Shown: piece by piece, positions 46,101 through 58,990 of the stretch
Position numbering within the stretch: position 1 is the stretch's first letter
How the letters are laid out: every line of letters begins with the position of its first letter
Notes under the pieces: generated by a model
Told to the model about the DNA's origin: nothing
What the model saw: the letters and a program-made list of their open reading frames with translations, nothing else
The model's database searches: none
Source: Humulus lupulus
Taxonomy: Eukaryota; Streptophyta; Magnoliopsida; Rosales; Cannabaceae
NCBI RefSeq assembly: GCF_963169125.1
Contig: NC_084802.1
Location: forward strand, 32,084,107 to 32,148,106
Length of the DNA: 64,000 nt
Reading direction: 5' to 3'
Program-made: the position numbers and the translations under genes

Positions 46101-47798
46101 GATAATAGTGATTAATTAATTAATTACAAATTAGTTGTAGTTAACAAAATTAATTAATATTTAATTATTGTATAATTTTTGAAATTATATTAAATAATTA
46201 AATTAATTTCAAATTTTAATTAAATAATTTTCGAAATTATAATAAATTAAATATTTATTTTTGAAAATATTGGATTTAATTAATTGGTAGAATTAATTAA
46301 ATATCTTTATTTGAGTGGGAGATAATAATCTGATAAGTTCAAAATTGGATTTGAATTTAAAAGATTAATATTTATTCAAATAATTAATTATATTTGATAA
46401 TTAATTAAAAAGATAATTAATTTAAATTTGAATTCAAATTTGAATTCAAATTTGAATTAGTTATCAGGTTGTTAGATCTTATTTAACAAAGTAGTTTGAA
46501 TAAATAATTAAATAAAAATTGAAAAACCAACATCCCTAAAAATAGGGATGCTACACGTGCACACACAGTCCATGGACTGTGTGTGGCGTGTAGGGCTATT
46601 TTCAGGGATATGATTTTCATTTTTATTTATTTAATTAATTAATTAATGGATATTTCAAAAATTGGTTTTTGGATATTTTCATTAAGAAAAATAATTAATT
46701 ATTTAAAAAGTAAATTGTAAGTTGGTTACAGATTTATTTTTAAATTTGAATATTTTCTTTTAAATATGACTAATCAGAAAATATTTAGAGACAAGAGACA
46801 ACTCAGAACATTTGCTCTGTGAAAAATAGAACGATAGTTTTCTCTCCCTGAAAAATAAAGAACCAATTATAGGGCCTATTATCTTGATCTCTTGTGTTGA
46901 ATACATCAAGTAGAATAAAAAATAAACTACCCCTCTTTCTCTAAGTGCCCACACACTTCTTGAGGTGTAGAGAACGCTTTGGAAGATTTTGGTGTGAGTG
47001 CTTAGGAGCAGCTTGGATAGGAAGATCGTTCTAAATACGAAAAGATAGCAATGACACTTGATAGGCTTCAAGAGGTATGAATTCTATCATTAACTTGCTT
47101 ATGATTAATGTATGTATATTAATGGATCCGCATATTTAAAGGTAGTTTAAATATATTACAAAATTTTTGTTGTACACTGGGCCAACCCCACCACCATTCC
47201 GCTGCGTATTAGGAAACTCGTTCCTTACAAATCCTTGGTTAAGTATATCTAATAGCCTGAAATGACAAAAATGCCCCTAGGGCCATCTAAAACCTTCAAA
47301 GCCACCCAAGTGCGATTTCATCATTTTCACCTACCACGTTAATCATAATTAACGTCCTCCAATTCCCGTCATTCCCAATGTCCTCAAATAATTACCAAAT
47401 CATATCCCATTACCCGCTCTATCTCGGTAATATACTAAGCACCAAATTACCCCTAGGCTCACCCTGAGCCTGGTAATTAACCCCGTTATGACTAAACCGT
47501 TAACTTGCTTCCTAGGATCGTCTCATGCCAAATAGCTCAAATATATCCACATAATAATGTGGTATCACCCATATATCACATACATGCACATAAATATACA
47601 AATATGCCATTAATGGGCCAAAATTACAAAAATGCCCTTCTTATAAGAAATGGCCCACATATATGCAAATCCAATCATATGATAATACAACACACATAAT
47701 CATGCATATAATCACATAACAATGCATTAAATCAGTTATGGCCCTTCTGCCCCCCTAATCTAGGCACTAAGCCATATTAGGGAATTTGAGACATTACA
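43159..47798 (-). repeat. 3' LTR of the minus-strand Tekay-like element, split by a solo LTR
   Basis: In plus coordinates the LTR starts TGTGACGCCC (43159) and ends GACATTACA (47798). It pairs with the LTR at 52800-55117. A foreign insertion at 45039-47229 splits it; without that and its duplication it is about 2.4 kb. A block of imperfect tandem units of the type GGGGTCCTGCGCCCTGAATAGATGACTTTGAAGTCATTCT lies at about 43620-43800 and recurs in the other LTR at 53270-53450. A GC-rich island (TCGCGACATGCCC words) lies at 44462-44640. Confidence 0.9.
45039..47229 (+). mobile_element. Copia-type solo LTR inside the Tekay-like LTR
   Basis: The element starts TGTTGGAAATGTGCCC and ends CGTTCCTTACA, and is flanked by AATCC on both sides (45034-45038 and 47230-47234). 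The TGTTGGAAATGTGCCCT start is common in plant copia LTRs. The length is 2191 bp, with no coding region except chance frames. An AT-rich stretch at 46090-46500 contains repeated AATTTGAATTC words. The exact duplication shows that this is a complete LTR left by recombination, younger than the surrounding Tekay-like LTR. Confidence 0.9.
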
Positions 47799-47829
47799 AC
47801 TATCCCTTCCTTATAGAAATTTCATCCTC

Positions 47830-48940
47830 GAAATTTTACCTAAACATCTCGGGACTCTGCATATCTGACTCCAGCCCCTACATCGCTTCCTCTACCTTGA
47901 TGTTCCTCCATAATACCTTAACCGAATGTATATTTTTATTTCTCAGGACCTTGTACTTTCTAACTAGTATCTGGACTGATTGTTCCTCATAGGAGAGATC
48001 TGCCTCAAGCTCTAGATCCTCGTAACTCAACACATGAGTCACATCTGACACATACTTTCGAAGAGCTGAAATGATAAATACATTATGCACGGCCAACAAT
48101 GCTGGTGGTAATGCCAACCTATAGGCCACCTGACCAACCCTCTCTAGGATCTCAAATGGACCTACGAATCTAGGGCTCAGGTTGCCCTTCTTCCCAAATC
48201 TTCTCACCCCTTTCCATGGCGATACTCTATGGAAGACATAGTCTCCCACTTGGAACTCCACATTCCTACGTTTGGGATCAGCATAACTTTTCTGTCTCCT
48301 TTAAGAAGCGAGCATTCGAGCTCTAATCTTCTCAATGGCTTCATTGGTCCTTTGAACAGTCTCAGGACCCAAGTATCTCCTTTCTCCTGTCTCATCCCAA
48401 TGAATGGGAGATCTGCATTTCCTACCATACAACATCTCATAAAGAGCCACCCCAATGGTCGACTGATAGATGTTGTTGTAGGAAAACTCTATCAAAGGTA
48501 GATACTTACTCCAGGACCCACCACAGTCCAGCACACATTCTCGTAGCATGTCCTCTAATATGTGGATTGTCCTGTCAGATTATTCATCTGTCTGAGGATG
48601 ATAAGCTGTACTGAACTTCAACTGTGTACCCATGGCCCTCTGCAAATTTCCCTAGAACTTGGAAGTGAATGTTGGATCTCGATCTGAAACGATCGACCTC
48701 GGTGCCCCATGAAGGCGCATAATCTCTCTCACATATAGATCTACATACTGGTCAACTGTATAAGTTGTCCTCACTAGTCAGAAGTGAGCTGACTTGGTGT
48801 ATCGATCCACGATAACCCACATCGAATCATGTTGACCCACAGTCCTGGGTAATCCCACTACGAAATCCATCATGATGTCCTCCCATTTTCACTCTGGGAT
48901 GTCCAGAGGCTGTAATAGCCTTGCTGACCTCTGATGCTCA
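47830..48940 (-). pseudogene. Tekay-like gypsy integrase, minus strand
   Basis: Read on the minus strand, the core has [27 protein letters not shown] and FSTAYHPQTDE. The catalytic Glu of the usual GQSER block is replaced: codon 48574-48576 encodes Asp, and a stop TAA lies at 48580-48582. The C-terminal part (48261-47878) has [21 protein letters not shown] and a chromodomain-like YEEQSVQILVRKYKVLRN. It is followed toward lower coordinates by the polypurine tract and 3' LTR. Several other stops break the frame. Confidence 0.9.
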
Positions 48941-48948
48941 ACCTTGAC

Positions 48949-49691
48949 CTATTGACATGTCAAGCACTTAGCCATATATTCTGCCACATCCCTCTTTATC
49001 CCAGGCCACCAATACAGTGATCTCACATCCTGATACATCTTTGTGGTGCCTGAATGTAAAGAGTAAGGAGTGGTATGAGATTCATCCAGAATCTCTCGCC
49101 TCATAGCAGTGTCCACTGGAACACATATCCAACCCTTGTATCTCAGCAAGCCCATATCTGACACTGTATAATCTCTGGACACTCCAGCTAAAACATCTTC
49201 TCTGATCTTGGTCAGCTGTGGATCACCCAAAACGGACCTTCCTTTGTCCATTCCAACAGCATAGACTGTAGCTTAATGTTGGCCAACTGGCCTACCAACA
49301 ACTCTATGCCAACTCTGGTCATATCATCCGCTAACTCTCTGGATATCAATCTCGCACTAAAAATCTGTCCCAGACCTTTCCAGCTTAAAGCATGTGCTAC
49401 CACGTTGGTTTTTCCTGGGTGATATAGGATTTCACAATCATAATCCTTCACTAACTCCAACAACCGCCTTTGTCTCATTTTCAGGTCCTTCTGCGTGAAA
49501 AAGTACTTCAGGCTCTTATGGTCAGTGTAAATCTCACACTTCTCCCCATAAAGATAATGTCTCCATATCTTTAATGCAAAGACCACTGCTACCAAATCTA
49601 AATCATGAGTATGGTATCTTTGCTCATACTCTTTCAATTGGCGTGAGGCATAAGCAATCACCTTCCCTGATTGCATAAGAACACAACCCAA
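48949..49691 (-). pseudogene. Tekay-like gypsy RNase H and integrase zinc domain, minus strand
   Basis: RNase H blocks: [39 protein letters not shown] and [10 protein letters not shown], in which the usual catalytic Asp of ADALSR is His. A frameshift near 49230 leads to the integrase HHCC domain, which is intact here (HESHTTPY...HSGTTKMY...CLTCQ), unlike the copy at 32292. It lies between reverse transcriptase and integrase core, the gypsy order. Confidence 0.88.
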
Positions 49692-49823
49692 ACCCTAATG
49701 CGAGGCATCATAGTAAATCACAAACTTCTCCTGATCTATCAGGAGATTCAGAACTAGAGCTGTAATCAACCTCTGCTTCAATTCCTGGAAGTTGTTCTCA
49801 CACTTATCTAACCACACAAACTT

Positions 49824-51086
49824 CTAATTCTTGCGTATCAGTTCAGTCAATGACGTAGCAATCTTAGAGAACCATTCCATTAAACGCTCGTAATAACCTG
49901 CCAACCCAAGGAAGCTCCTAATCTCTAAAGCATTCTTTGGGCTTGGCCACTCTCTGACCGCCTCTATCTTGGTTTGGTCTACCTTGATCCTCTCCTTACT
50001 GACAATATGACCAAGGAAAGTTACCTGAGATAACCAGAATTCACATTTCTTGAACTTTGAAAACAATATGTGTTCCCTCAGTCTCTGTAGAACCAACCTC
50101 AGATGCTGCTCATGTTCTGACTCTGATTGAGAATAAACCAGAATATCATCAATGAAGACGATCTCAAACTAGTCCAAATAATCCTTGAACACTCTGTTCA
50201 TTAAATCCATAAAAGCAGCTGGGGCATTAGTCAACCCAAATGACATAACTAAGAACTCATAATGCCCATATCTGGTTTGAAAAGCAGTCTTCGGTATATC
50301 TCCCTCCTTGACCCTCAGATGATGATAACCATATCAAAGGTCTATATTTGAGAATACCCTTTTACCCTGCAATAGATCAAATAGATCATCTATCCTTGGT
50401 AGAGGATACTTGTTCTTAATTGTTAACTTATTCAGTTCTCTGTAATCAATACACATCCTCAAAGAATCATTCTTCTTCTTCACAAATAGAACTGGTGCAC
50501 CCCATGGTGAGAAACTAGGTCTAATAAAACCCAAATCTAACAGCTCTTGCATATGTACCTTCAATTCTTTTAATTCTGCTGGGGCCATTCTGTAAGGTGC
50601 CCTCGACATTGGCTCTGTCCCTGGTTCCAGTTCAATCACAAATTCAATCTCTGTGTGTGGTGGAAACCCTGGTAAATCACCTCGAAACACATCCAAAAAC
50701 TCACAGACTAGTCTGGTCTCCTCTGGTCTCACTGGCATGACCTGAGTGGTATCAACCACACTGGCTAAGAATCCTATGCAACCACCTTGCAATAAACCCC
50801 TAGCCTTTATAACAGATATGATGGGTATACGGGGTCCATGCACAATTCCAACAAACACAAAAGGATCTTCTCCTTCAGGCTCAAAGGTTACCATTTTTCT
50901 TCTACAATCTATGGTTGCCCCATACTTCACCAACCAGTCCATACCCAAAATCATGTCAAAGTTGGTCATAACCAACTTTATCAAATCAACTGATAACTCT
51001 CTGCCCTCCACTATCACTAGCAATGATCTGATCCATCTCCTGGATACTACTAATTCCCCAGTGGGTAATAAGGTTCCAAACCCCAC
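49824..51086 (-). pseudogene. Tekay-like gypsy reverse transcriptase, minus strand
   Basis: Segments 51086-50334 and 50096-49824 carry [30 protein letters not shown] blocks, [37 protein letters not shown] and [18 protein letters not shown]. The catalytic FIDD is intact (Asp codons at 50145-50150), unlike the FIDN of the nested plus-strand copy. A stop at 50169-50171 stands at an expected Gln (CAG to TAG). It starts with the protease C-terminal block [15 protein letters not shown]. Confidence 0.9.
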
Positions 51087-52396
51087 AACATATTAATCAC
51101 ATGGTCTACATAGTCTATCAATAATTCTACTAGAAATAAAAGAATAAGTAGTACCAGAATCAATCAAAACAATATAAGGGGTTCCAGCACTGAAAAGCTG
51201 ACCTGTAACTACTGAGGGACAAGCCTCAACTTTTTCCTGAGTCAATGCGAACACTCAAGTTGGGGTCGAGCTTTCCGCCTTTCTTGGCTCTTCCTTTCTT
51301 GCCCTCAGACAATCTTTCCTCAAGTGTCCCACTACCCCGCATAAAAAGTAGGCTCTTGTTCGACACTCCCCTAAATGACGCCTCTTGCATCTAGGGTACT
51401 CAGGAAAAGTCCTCCAGACCTCACTGCTGCCCTGGCGGCCCATTGTAATGCCACGTGGTCTCCTGTCAGGGCCTGGAGCTGGGAAGGCATCATGAGCCTT
51501 TCTTTTCTGATCACTGAGGCCTCCGCCCCTACCTGAACCCATAAATGGAGGTCCCACCCTCCTAATGTCTCTCATGCCTGCATTATCATGCCAGATTTTG
51601 TTCTCTGCACTCTCAACTGTGAGTGCCTTCTCAACCACCTGTGCATAAGTAGTCACTCCTGACGCAGTGGTAATACAAACATCACGACCTATCCTAGTCT
51701 GTAGCCCTTCGAGAAACCTCTCCCTTCTGGTCCCATCAGTGGACACCAGTTCCATTGCAAACTTTGCCAGTCTGTCAAACTTTAAGGCATATTCAGTCAC
51801 TGACAAATTTCCCTGAAATAACTTGTTGGACTCTTCAGCTTTTGTAACCCTGATGGCATCGTTATAGTACTTTTATTTAACAGAGTCTGAAACTCTTCCC
51901 AACTCAGGGCATTAACATTTCTGGTCTGGGATATCACTTCCCACCAAATTTGGGCAACCTCCCGAAACATATACGTGGCACAAGCCACCCTCTCATTACC
52001 AGACACCCTCAGAAAGTCTAGGATGGTGGTAACCATACTCATCCACTGCTCGACCTTGGCCGAATCTGCACTACCCTAAAAAACTAGAGGGTGCTGCTTC
52101 CTAAACCTTTCATACAGAGGTTCCCATTTATTCCTAGTCTCTAATGGCTGCTCAACTGTTGGCACCGCTACAGGTGGTGCCTTTGACATAATGGTTCTTG
52201 CATGAACCTGTTGTTGTCTCAGGAGGCGTATTTCTTCTTCCTGCCTCATTACCCTAGCTTGTAAATCAACAAACAACTGCTGCCAGTTTTCAAGAGCTGG
52301 CTGAGGGGTCTGACCCTGGTCATTATTCTGACCATGTCTATCATTCTGGCCCTGATCTTCCTGGGCATCTGATGAATATACCTGTCTTGGAAGCAT
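51087..52396 (-). pseudogene. Tekay-like gypsy gag, zinc knuckle and protease start, minus strand
   Basis: Segment 52396-52076 begins MLPRQVYSSDAQED and continues to the block NKWEPLYERFRKQHP. 52042-51797 has MSMVTTILDFLRVSG and ATYMFREVAQIWWEV. 51806-51255 has VTEYALKFDRLAKFA and the CCHC region. The first Cys of the knuckle is replaced by Tyr (AYFLCG against ACYVCG in the nested copy). The protease motif VLIDSGTTYSFISS lies at about 51125-51170 with an intact DSG. Frame breaks at about 52075, 51800 and 51254 make it non-functional. Confidence 0.88.
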
Positions 52397-52785
52397 ACTT
52401 TCAACTTATACCTTGCTGCAATAGTCAATGCAGACAGTTAGGTAGTGATAACTAAACTCCTTTCTACCTCACAGTCCAAGATCAAGCAAAAACTCGTCCA
52501 TATTCAACAATCATGCTAATAAGCATGTCGATTCATAAACATAACAACTAACATTTAACACTTAGCAATTAATAATTAACAATGCTAATAAGCATGTTCT
52601 ATCAATATCAGTGTGATAAGCACGTTCTATTTAGTCTATCTCATGCATGCAGGTAAAGCATTTATATTCTATTTAAGCAGTTAAATGCATAACCACATAA
52701 ATAGTTACCGAAACATGAGTCGAGCTTGTCTTCAGTGGTGAGTGTCCATGCCTAGCCAATCTACAGGAACACTAAACCTTGGCAC

Positions 52786-52797
52786 GCTCTGATACCA
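52786..52797 (-). promoter_or_regulatory. Primer-binding site for initiator-Met tRNA, minus strand
   Basis: The minus strand reads TGGTATCAGAGC directly after the LTR, an exact match to the consensus. It shows that this element is transcribed toward lower coordinates. Confidence 0.9.
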
Positions 52798-52799
52798 AG

Positions 52800-55117
52800 T
52801 AGCAATGCCCTAGTTAGCCAAGACTGTCACACTGTGTACTTTAAATAGTGCTTAACTCACTAAACAAGTCATTAGGTCATAAACATGCATCTAAGTGTTA
52901 TTAATGGACCAAGGTTAAAATCTTGGTTAAAAGGAATGGATATGTTTTATTTAAAACGTTAAACTGTACATGGGATCCCATAAAAGTATTTACAAAGTTG
53001 TTTACAATCCAAAATGGTCATTACAATTCAAAAGTCACAATCCACCGACCTAAGCGAAAAAAATAGGGTTAAACCCTAGTTCCTCTGAAACACCTTGGTC
53101 GTGGTGGTCAAGCGGCCGCATAAGTACACATCGCCACCTAAGCTCTCCACTCAAGGCTGGGTAAGCTTTTCTTTCCCTTTACCTGCACCACATAGCACCT
53201 GTGAGCCAAGGCTCAGCAAGAAAACCTATTACTGCATGCATATAAGTATTAATAAGTGATTTTGGAATCATTCTAGGGCTCGTAGCCTTAATAAGATGAC
53301 TTTGGGTCATCCTGGGGTCATGTGCCCTGAATAGATGACTTTGAAGTCATTCTGGGGTCCTACGCCCTGAATAGATGACTGTGAAGTCATATTGGGGTCA
53401 AGCGCCCTGAATAGATGATTGGAGGTCATTCCGGGGTCCTATGCCCTAATCCATGTGACTATCAAGTCACTTGGGCCTTTTAGCCCTGGCTCTAAGTAAC
53501 TAGCCATAGGGTCAGACGAGCGTATAATGCTCTGTTGATTAGATCTAATCATATCGACCAACGCTCATTATGCTATTGCCACTCTTGACTCATATGTCAA
53601 TGCTATACGACCAGTGCTCATTACTATTGTCGTTCCTAACTGATAAGTCAGAGCTTCACAACCAGCACCCATCACTATTGCCGTTATCGACTGATAAGTC
53701 AACGCGTTTCTCAAGTAAACGATGCAACCAAGCATTTATAATGAAACAAATATCCATATATATAGAGCACTCAACATGCTTCATCAATAATCATGTATGT
53801 CACATAATGGGTACAGTTTTCTTACCTCAGGCTTAAGCGTAAAATAAGTTAAGAATGACCCTTGAGAACGATTCTTACCTTAGGTCCTTAGTGGTCACAT
53901 AATCATAACTGAATATGAAATCCCATCAATAAAATGAGTAATAAAAGATTCTCAAACCAAGTCCTAGCCCCCGAGACCTCGAATTCTTTTAGTAGATTCT
54001 ATCTCGAGCCTTAAGGTTTGAAAACCCGCGCTTAAAACCAAGTAAAACCAAGCCTAGCCAAAAACAGACAGGCGGGCCGCGACATGCCCCCAAGGGTCGC
54101 GACGCGCCTCCCTAACAGACAACCCCCTGTCTGGGTGCTAGGGGTGGGCCGTGACTTGCCCTTGAGGGTCGCGACACACCTGCTAGACAGAGCCCAATGA
54201 AGGCTCTGGGGTTTGCTCAAGTCGCAGCTCCCAAGAACACAGTCGCGACTTGACCCTGTGAACCCAACTCCCCCTGCATTTTCTTTAATCCTAACTCAGC
54301 CAAGAGCACAACCCAACAATCCCAATATCAAAACCAATCCCCAACACAATATTATCACCAATCTAACAGTAAAACGCAAGCTTCATAACACTTAAAAAAC
54401 CACCAATTACCCAATTCCAAGATCAAACTATCAAGCTTATAAATAACCTTAAAAAAAGAGTAAAACTTAAAAAGTTAAGCTTAGAATCCTTACCTCAAAC
54501 ATAGAATTATCCCTACCTGTTTTCTACCTTAACTCCTTCTACAGCCAACCCTTGGTTAAGTATATCTAATGGCCTGAAATGACAAAAATGCCCCTAGGGC
54601 CATCTAAAACCTTCAAAGCCATACAAGGGCAATTTCGTCATTTTCACCTACCCCGTTAATCATAATTAAACATCCTCCAATTCCCGCCATTCCCAATATC
54701 CTCAAATAATTACCAAATCATATCCCATTACCCCCTCAATCCTAGTAATATACTAAGCACCAAATTACCCTTAGGCTCACCCTGAGCCCGGTAATTAACC
54801 CCGTTGTGACTAAACCGCTAGCTTGCTTCCTAGGATCGTCTCATGTCGAATAACTCAAATATATCAACATAATGATGTGGTCTCACCCATATATCACATA
54901 CATGCACATAAATATACAAAATATGCCCTCAACGGGCCAAAATTACGAAAATACCCTTCTTATAAAAAATGGCCCACATATATGCAAATCCAATCATATG
55001 ATAATACAACACACATAATCATGTATATAATCACATAATAATGCATTAAATCAGTTATGGCCCTCCTGGCCCCCTAATTCAGGCATTAAGCCATATTAGG
55101 GAATTTGTGATATTATA
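52800..55117 (-). repeat. 5' LTR of the minus-strand Tekay-like element
   Basis: In plus coordinates it begins TAGCAATGCCC (TG changed to TA) and ends GATATTATA, pairing with the LTR at 43159-47798. Imperfect tandem units (53270-53450) and a GC-rich island (54060-54245) are conserved between the two LTRs. One LTR lacks a stretch near 54510 that the other has. Confidence 0.9.
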
Positions 55118-55776
55118 GTAACGAGGTGGGACATATCATAAGATTTTGTCCACAGAGAAAGGTTGAAAGTTAGAAACAAGATTCAGACAATGGTGATGCA
55201 ACTAATTTTTTTGATGGTTACAAAAGTGAAGATGAAAATGTGTTAACAATTTCTGTAGATGTTCAAAAGGAGGAAGTGGTCATGGATTTCGGATGCACAT
55301 TCCACGTGTCACCCAGGAAAGATTGGTTCTTCAATCTGAAATTGGAACCTGCAGTTCAATTCTTGATGGGAAATAACCATTCTTGCAAAATACAAGGAAT
55401 TGGTTGCATTAAAATCAAAATGAAGGATGGTTCCATAAAGGTACTCTCTAATGTTAGATTTATTCCTGACCTTAAAAGAAACTTATTGTCTCCTAGTGTT
55501 TTAGATTTGAAAGGATGTAGCTACAAAGCTGAAAATGGAGATCTAAAAGTGACAAAAGGTGCAATGGAGATCATGAGAGGAGAGCTTAGACAGGGGTTGT
55601 ACATACTACAAGGAGACACTGTCATAGGCTCCACAGCCGTGTCTACACATACTATAGACAAGACAGAGATGTGGCATAAACGACTGGGACATATGAGCCA
55701 CAAAGGACTGGTTGAGTTTGGTAAGCAATGTCTTTTAGATTCTAAAGATATTAATGATTTTGTGATACTTGTGTAA
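55118..55776 (+). pseudogene. Copia zinc-knuckle remainder, protease and GAG-pre-integrase
   Basis: The right half of the split knuckle supplies His (55132-55134) and Cys (55147-55149) in frame. From 55240 the protease motif reads VVMDFGCTFHVSP, where copia proteases have D(S/T)GA(S/T)xH; here Phe replaces Ser/Thr and Cys replaces Ala. A FIPDLKRNLLS block follows. The C-terminal half is a GAG-pre-integrase domain with MWHKRLGHMSHKGL. The frame breaks after 55776. It belongs to the same element as 42401-43158. Confidence 0.88.
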
Positions 55777-56639
55777 TAGGAAAGTCTCATAGATTAAAAT
55801 TTTCCAATTTAATCTATAGAACTAAAAGCATACTTGATTACATACATTCTGACTTGTGAGGTTCACCATAAGTTCCTTTTTCTCTAGGAAAACCTCAATA
55901 CTTCTTGTCTATAATTTATGATTACTCTAGAAAGGTTTGGGTTTATTTTCTCAAAACTAAAGATGAAGCTTTTGGAAAATTCAGAGAATGGAAAATAATG
56001 GTTGAAAACCAAACCAAGAAAAAGGTTATGAAAATGACAACTGACAATGGTTTAGAATTCTGTAATAAAGAGTTTGATGCATATTGTAAAGATCATGACA
56101 TTGTTAGACACCACACTTGCACAGATACACCACAACAAAATGGTCTTGATGAGCGTATGAATAAGACTATTATGAACAAAGTTAGATGTATGCTTAGTTA
56201 TTTTGGTTTGTCGAAATCTTTTTGGGTAGAAGCTGCTTCAACAACATGTTATATCATAAATAGATCTCCTTCTTCTTCATTATATTTTAAAGTACCTGAA
56301 TATATGTGGTATGGTGTGCAACCTAACTATCATCATCTAAAACCATTTGGTTGTATTGCATTTGTTCATGTGAACCAAGGAAAGTTAAATCCAAGGTCAA
56401 AAAGGGGTGTGTGTGTTGGTTATCCAAATGGAGTAAAAGGTTACAAAATTATGATAATAGAAGATAAGAATTGTGTTTTAAGTAGGGATGTCATATTTAA
56501 TGAGTGTTGTTTTTATATAACTAACCAAAACTCTTTAGAATCAGCCAACTCTAAACAAACTGAGCAGAATGACAAATTACAGGTGGAATTGGAAGATTCA
56601 CAGAAGGTTTATGACCAAGGTGGAGCTACTGAGAGTTAA
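55777..56639 (+). pseudogene. Copia integrase
   Basis: The core blocks are IIYDYSRKVWVYFLKTKDEAF, TDNGLEFCNKEFDAYC and TDTPQQNGLDERMNKTI, followed by WVEAASTTCYIINRSPS and LKPFGCIAFVHV. The usual FxDDxSR reads IIYDYSR, so one Asp of the first catalytic pair is Tyr. The downstream linker is Gln/Glu/Asn-rich and ends at a TAA (56637-56639). Integrase precedes reverse transcriptase, the copia gene order. Confidence 0.9.
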
Positions 56640-56723
56640 TCTGAGCATACAACTGATGAAACAACGGATTTCATAGATGAGACAGAAGTGCATACATAAG
56701 AGAATGAATCTCAAGATTACCTC

Positions 56724-58244
56724 TTGGCTAAGGACCAAGTAAGGAGAGAAATTAGACCACCTACAAAATTTGTTCAAGTTGATTTTACTGCATTTGCATT
56801 CAATGTTGCAGATGCATTAGAGCTTCAAGAACCAACAAGTTATAGTGAAGCTAAGAAAAGTACAGACTGGGAAAAGTGGAAAAGATCCATGAGTGAGGAA
56901 ATGGAATCACTGTCCAAGAACAAGACATGTCGGAATTGGTTGATAGACCCAGGAACAAGAAGGTGATAGGCTATAAATGGGTATACAAAAGGAAAGCAAG
57001 AATCATACGTAGATTCAAAGCAAGGTTGGTTGCATAAGGTTTCTCACAGATTGAAGGCGTTGATTATCATGAAGCTGTCTTCTCACCCGTTGTAAAGCAC
57101 ACTTCAATTTGAGTAATCTTGTCTATTACAGCAATAAATGATCTAGAATTAGAGCAGCTTGATGCATCATTCTTACATGGTATGCTAGAAGAGGAAATCT
57201 GGATGCAACAACCAGAAGGGTTTCTGCAACAAGGAATGGAAAACAAGGTTTGTCTGCTGAAGAGGTCTCTCTATGGTCTGAAACAGTCACATAGACAATG
57301 GTATTTCAGATTTGATGAATATATGCTCAAACTGAAATTTCAGAGATCAAAGTATGACAGTTGTGTTTACTACAAAATTCTTGAGGAAAAGAGCTTCATT
57401 TATCTCTTAATTTATGTTGATGCCATGCTTATAGCTTGTAAGCATAGATCTGAGATGTTGAAGTTAAAGAAGTTGCTAAGTGAAGAATTCGATATGAAGC
57501 AACTTGGTCCAGCTACAAGGATTATAGGAATGAAAAATAGCTCGGGACAGAAGCAAGGATATTTTGACTCTATCTCAGAAGGGGTATGTAAACAAGATTG
57601 TGGAATTATTTGGTCAAAAGGAGGCAAGATCAGTCAACACACCAATTGGAGTACATTTAAACTGAATTCCCTAACAGATGAGGAAGCGTCTTTTGAAGAG
57701 AAGAAGATGGTAGGAGTTCCATATTCTAATGCCATTGGAAGCATTATGTACTCAATGATTTCAACTAGACCTGACTTAGCCTATGGAATTGGTTTGGTAC
57801 GCCGATTTATGAGCAAGCCAAGCCTTGAACATTGGCAGGCTGTTAAGTGGTGGCTTAGGTACATGGAAAGCACATCTTGTTTGAAGATATATTACTCCAT
57901 GATAGATCAAAATTTGTGTGAAGTTGTAGGCTATTATGCCTCTAATTTTGTATAATAAGAAAAAGTCTCTTTCTAGATATGTGGTTAGTTTGAAGTCGAA
58001 CTTGCAATATGTTGTGGCTTTGTCCACCACTGAAATCGAGTACATTGCCCTCATAGAGGAGAGGCTGTCAGCTCTATGGATGAAAGGTATCTTAGATGAA
58101 TTGGGTTTCAAGCAAGAACAAGTTGTTTTGCACTGTGATTCTCAAAGTGTTATACACCTATCTACTAAGAACACTGTGTTCCACGAGAGGACAAATCACA
58201 TAATTGTCAAGCTTCATTTTCTAAGGGACATAGTAGCTAAATGA
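56724..58244 (+). pseudogene. Copia reverse transcriptase and RNase H
   Basis: 56724-56966 has the block SYSEAKKSTDWEKWKRSM and a frameshift follows. 57119-57955 has LDASFLHGMLEEEIWMQQPEGF, KRSLYGLKQSHRQWYFRFDEYM and the catalytic YVDAMLIA, where GCC (57422-57424) replaces the second Asp codon of YVDD. A block of VPYSNAIGSIMYSM and RPDLAYGIGLVRRFM follows. 57936-58244 is RNase H, with ALSTTEIEYIAL, LHCDSQSVIHLSTKN and HERTNHI. Catalytic loss and frame breaks show a dead element. No 3' LTR follows within 58250-58520, although a short polypurine-like AGGTGGAGAA is at about 58421. Confidence 0.9.
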
Positions 58245-58521
58245 ATGGTAAAGGTGAACAAGATAGCTACTGAGATAAATCATGCGATATAATGACTAAA
58301 GTGATTCCAGTAGGCAACTTCAATAATTCTTTGAATTTTCTTAAAATCAAAGAATAATGCAGCAGCAGGATGGAAGGCTGCAAAATCTAATATTCATCCT
58401 CAAACTTTGGATTGTTTGACTCAAGGTGGAGAATATTATATATCATGGGTCACATTAATTTTCTTCCATTCCTAAACTCTTTTTATACTTGTAATCTTTA
58501 TGAAAGCCAAACTTGATCACT

Positions 58522-58990
58522 CACTACAAGAAAAAATGCTTTTAATAACACCAAAAATGTGTTATCAAAACATACCATAACACTTTTTGACGTGTTAAGA
58601 CCGACTATGTTATCGTAGGTCAGGGTACTTTACATAACACTTTATCATTGTTATAGAGATGTGTTATTATACTGTCAACGATAACACACTTTCTGTGTTA
58701 TTTTAATAAATAGATAAGTGTTTAATTATATTATTTATAGTCGATTATATAACACATTTCAATACTTATAAATTTGTGGTATACTACACTTTAGTATAAC
58801 ACATTTTTTGTGTTATATAATGAAGTTTGCATAACAAAATTCTTTACTTATAAAAAGTGTTATTGTAATAGATATTATAACACATTTTTTGTATTATTTT
58901 AATATTTAGATAAGTTTAAATTCTCATTATATATTCATTTATATAACACTAATTTATTCTATTATATTTTTATTTTTTATTTATATAATT
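58522..58990. mobile_element. CACTA-type terminus with AT-rich subterminal repeats
   Basis: CACTACAAGAAAAAATGC at 58522 is followed by repeated inverted words around AACACATTTTTTGTGTTAT (about 58550-58920). This resembles a CACTA end. No matching right end was found before 62044, so the size is unknown. The region 58990-59810 has no recognised coding sequence. Confidence 0.5.

Noticed and set aside
43159..47798. A very long, 4.6-kb LTR
   Set aside because: The excess length is explained by a copia-type solo LTR with exact AATCC duplication at 45039-47229.
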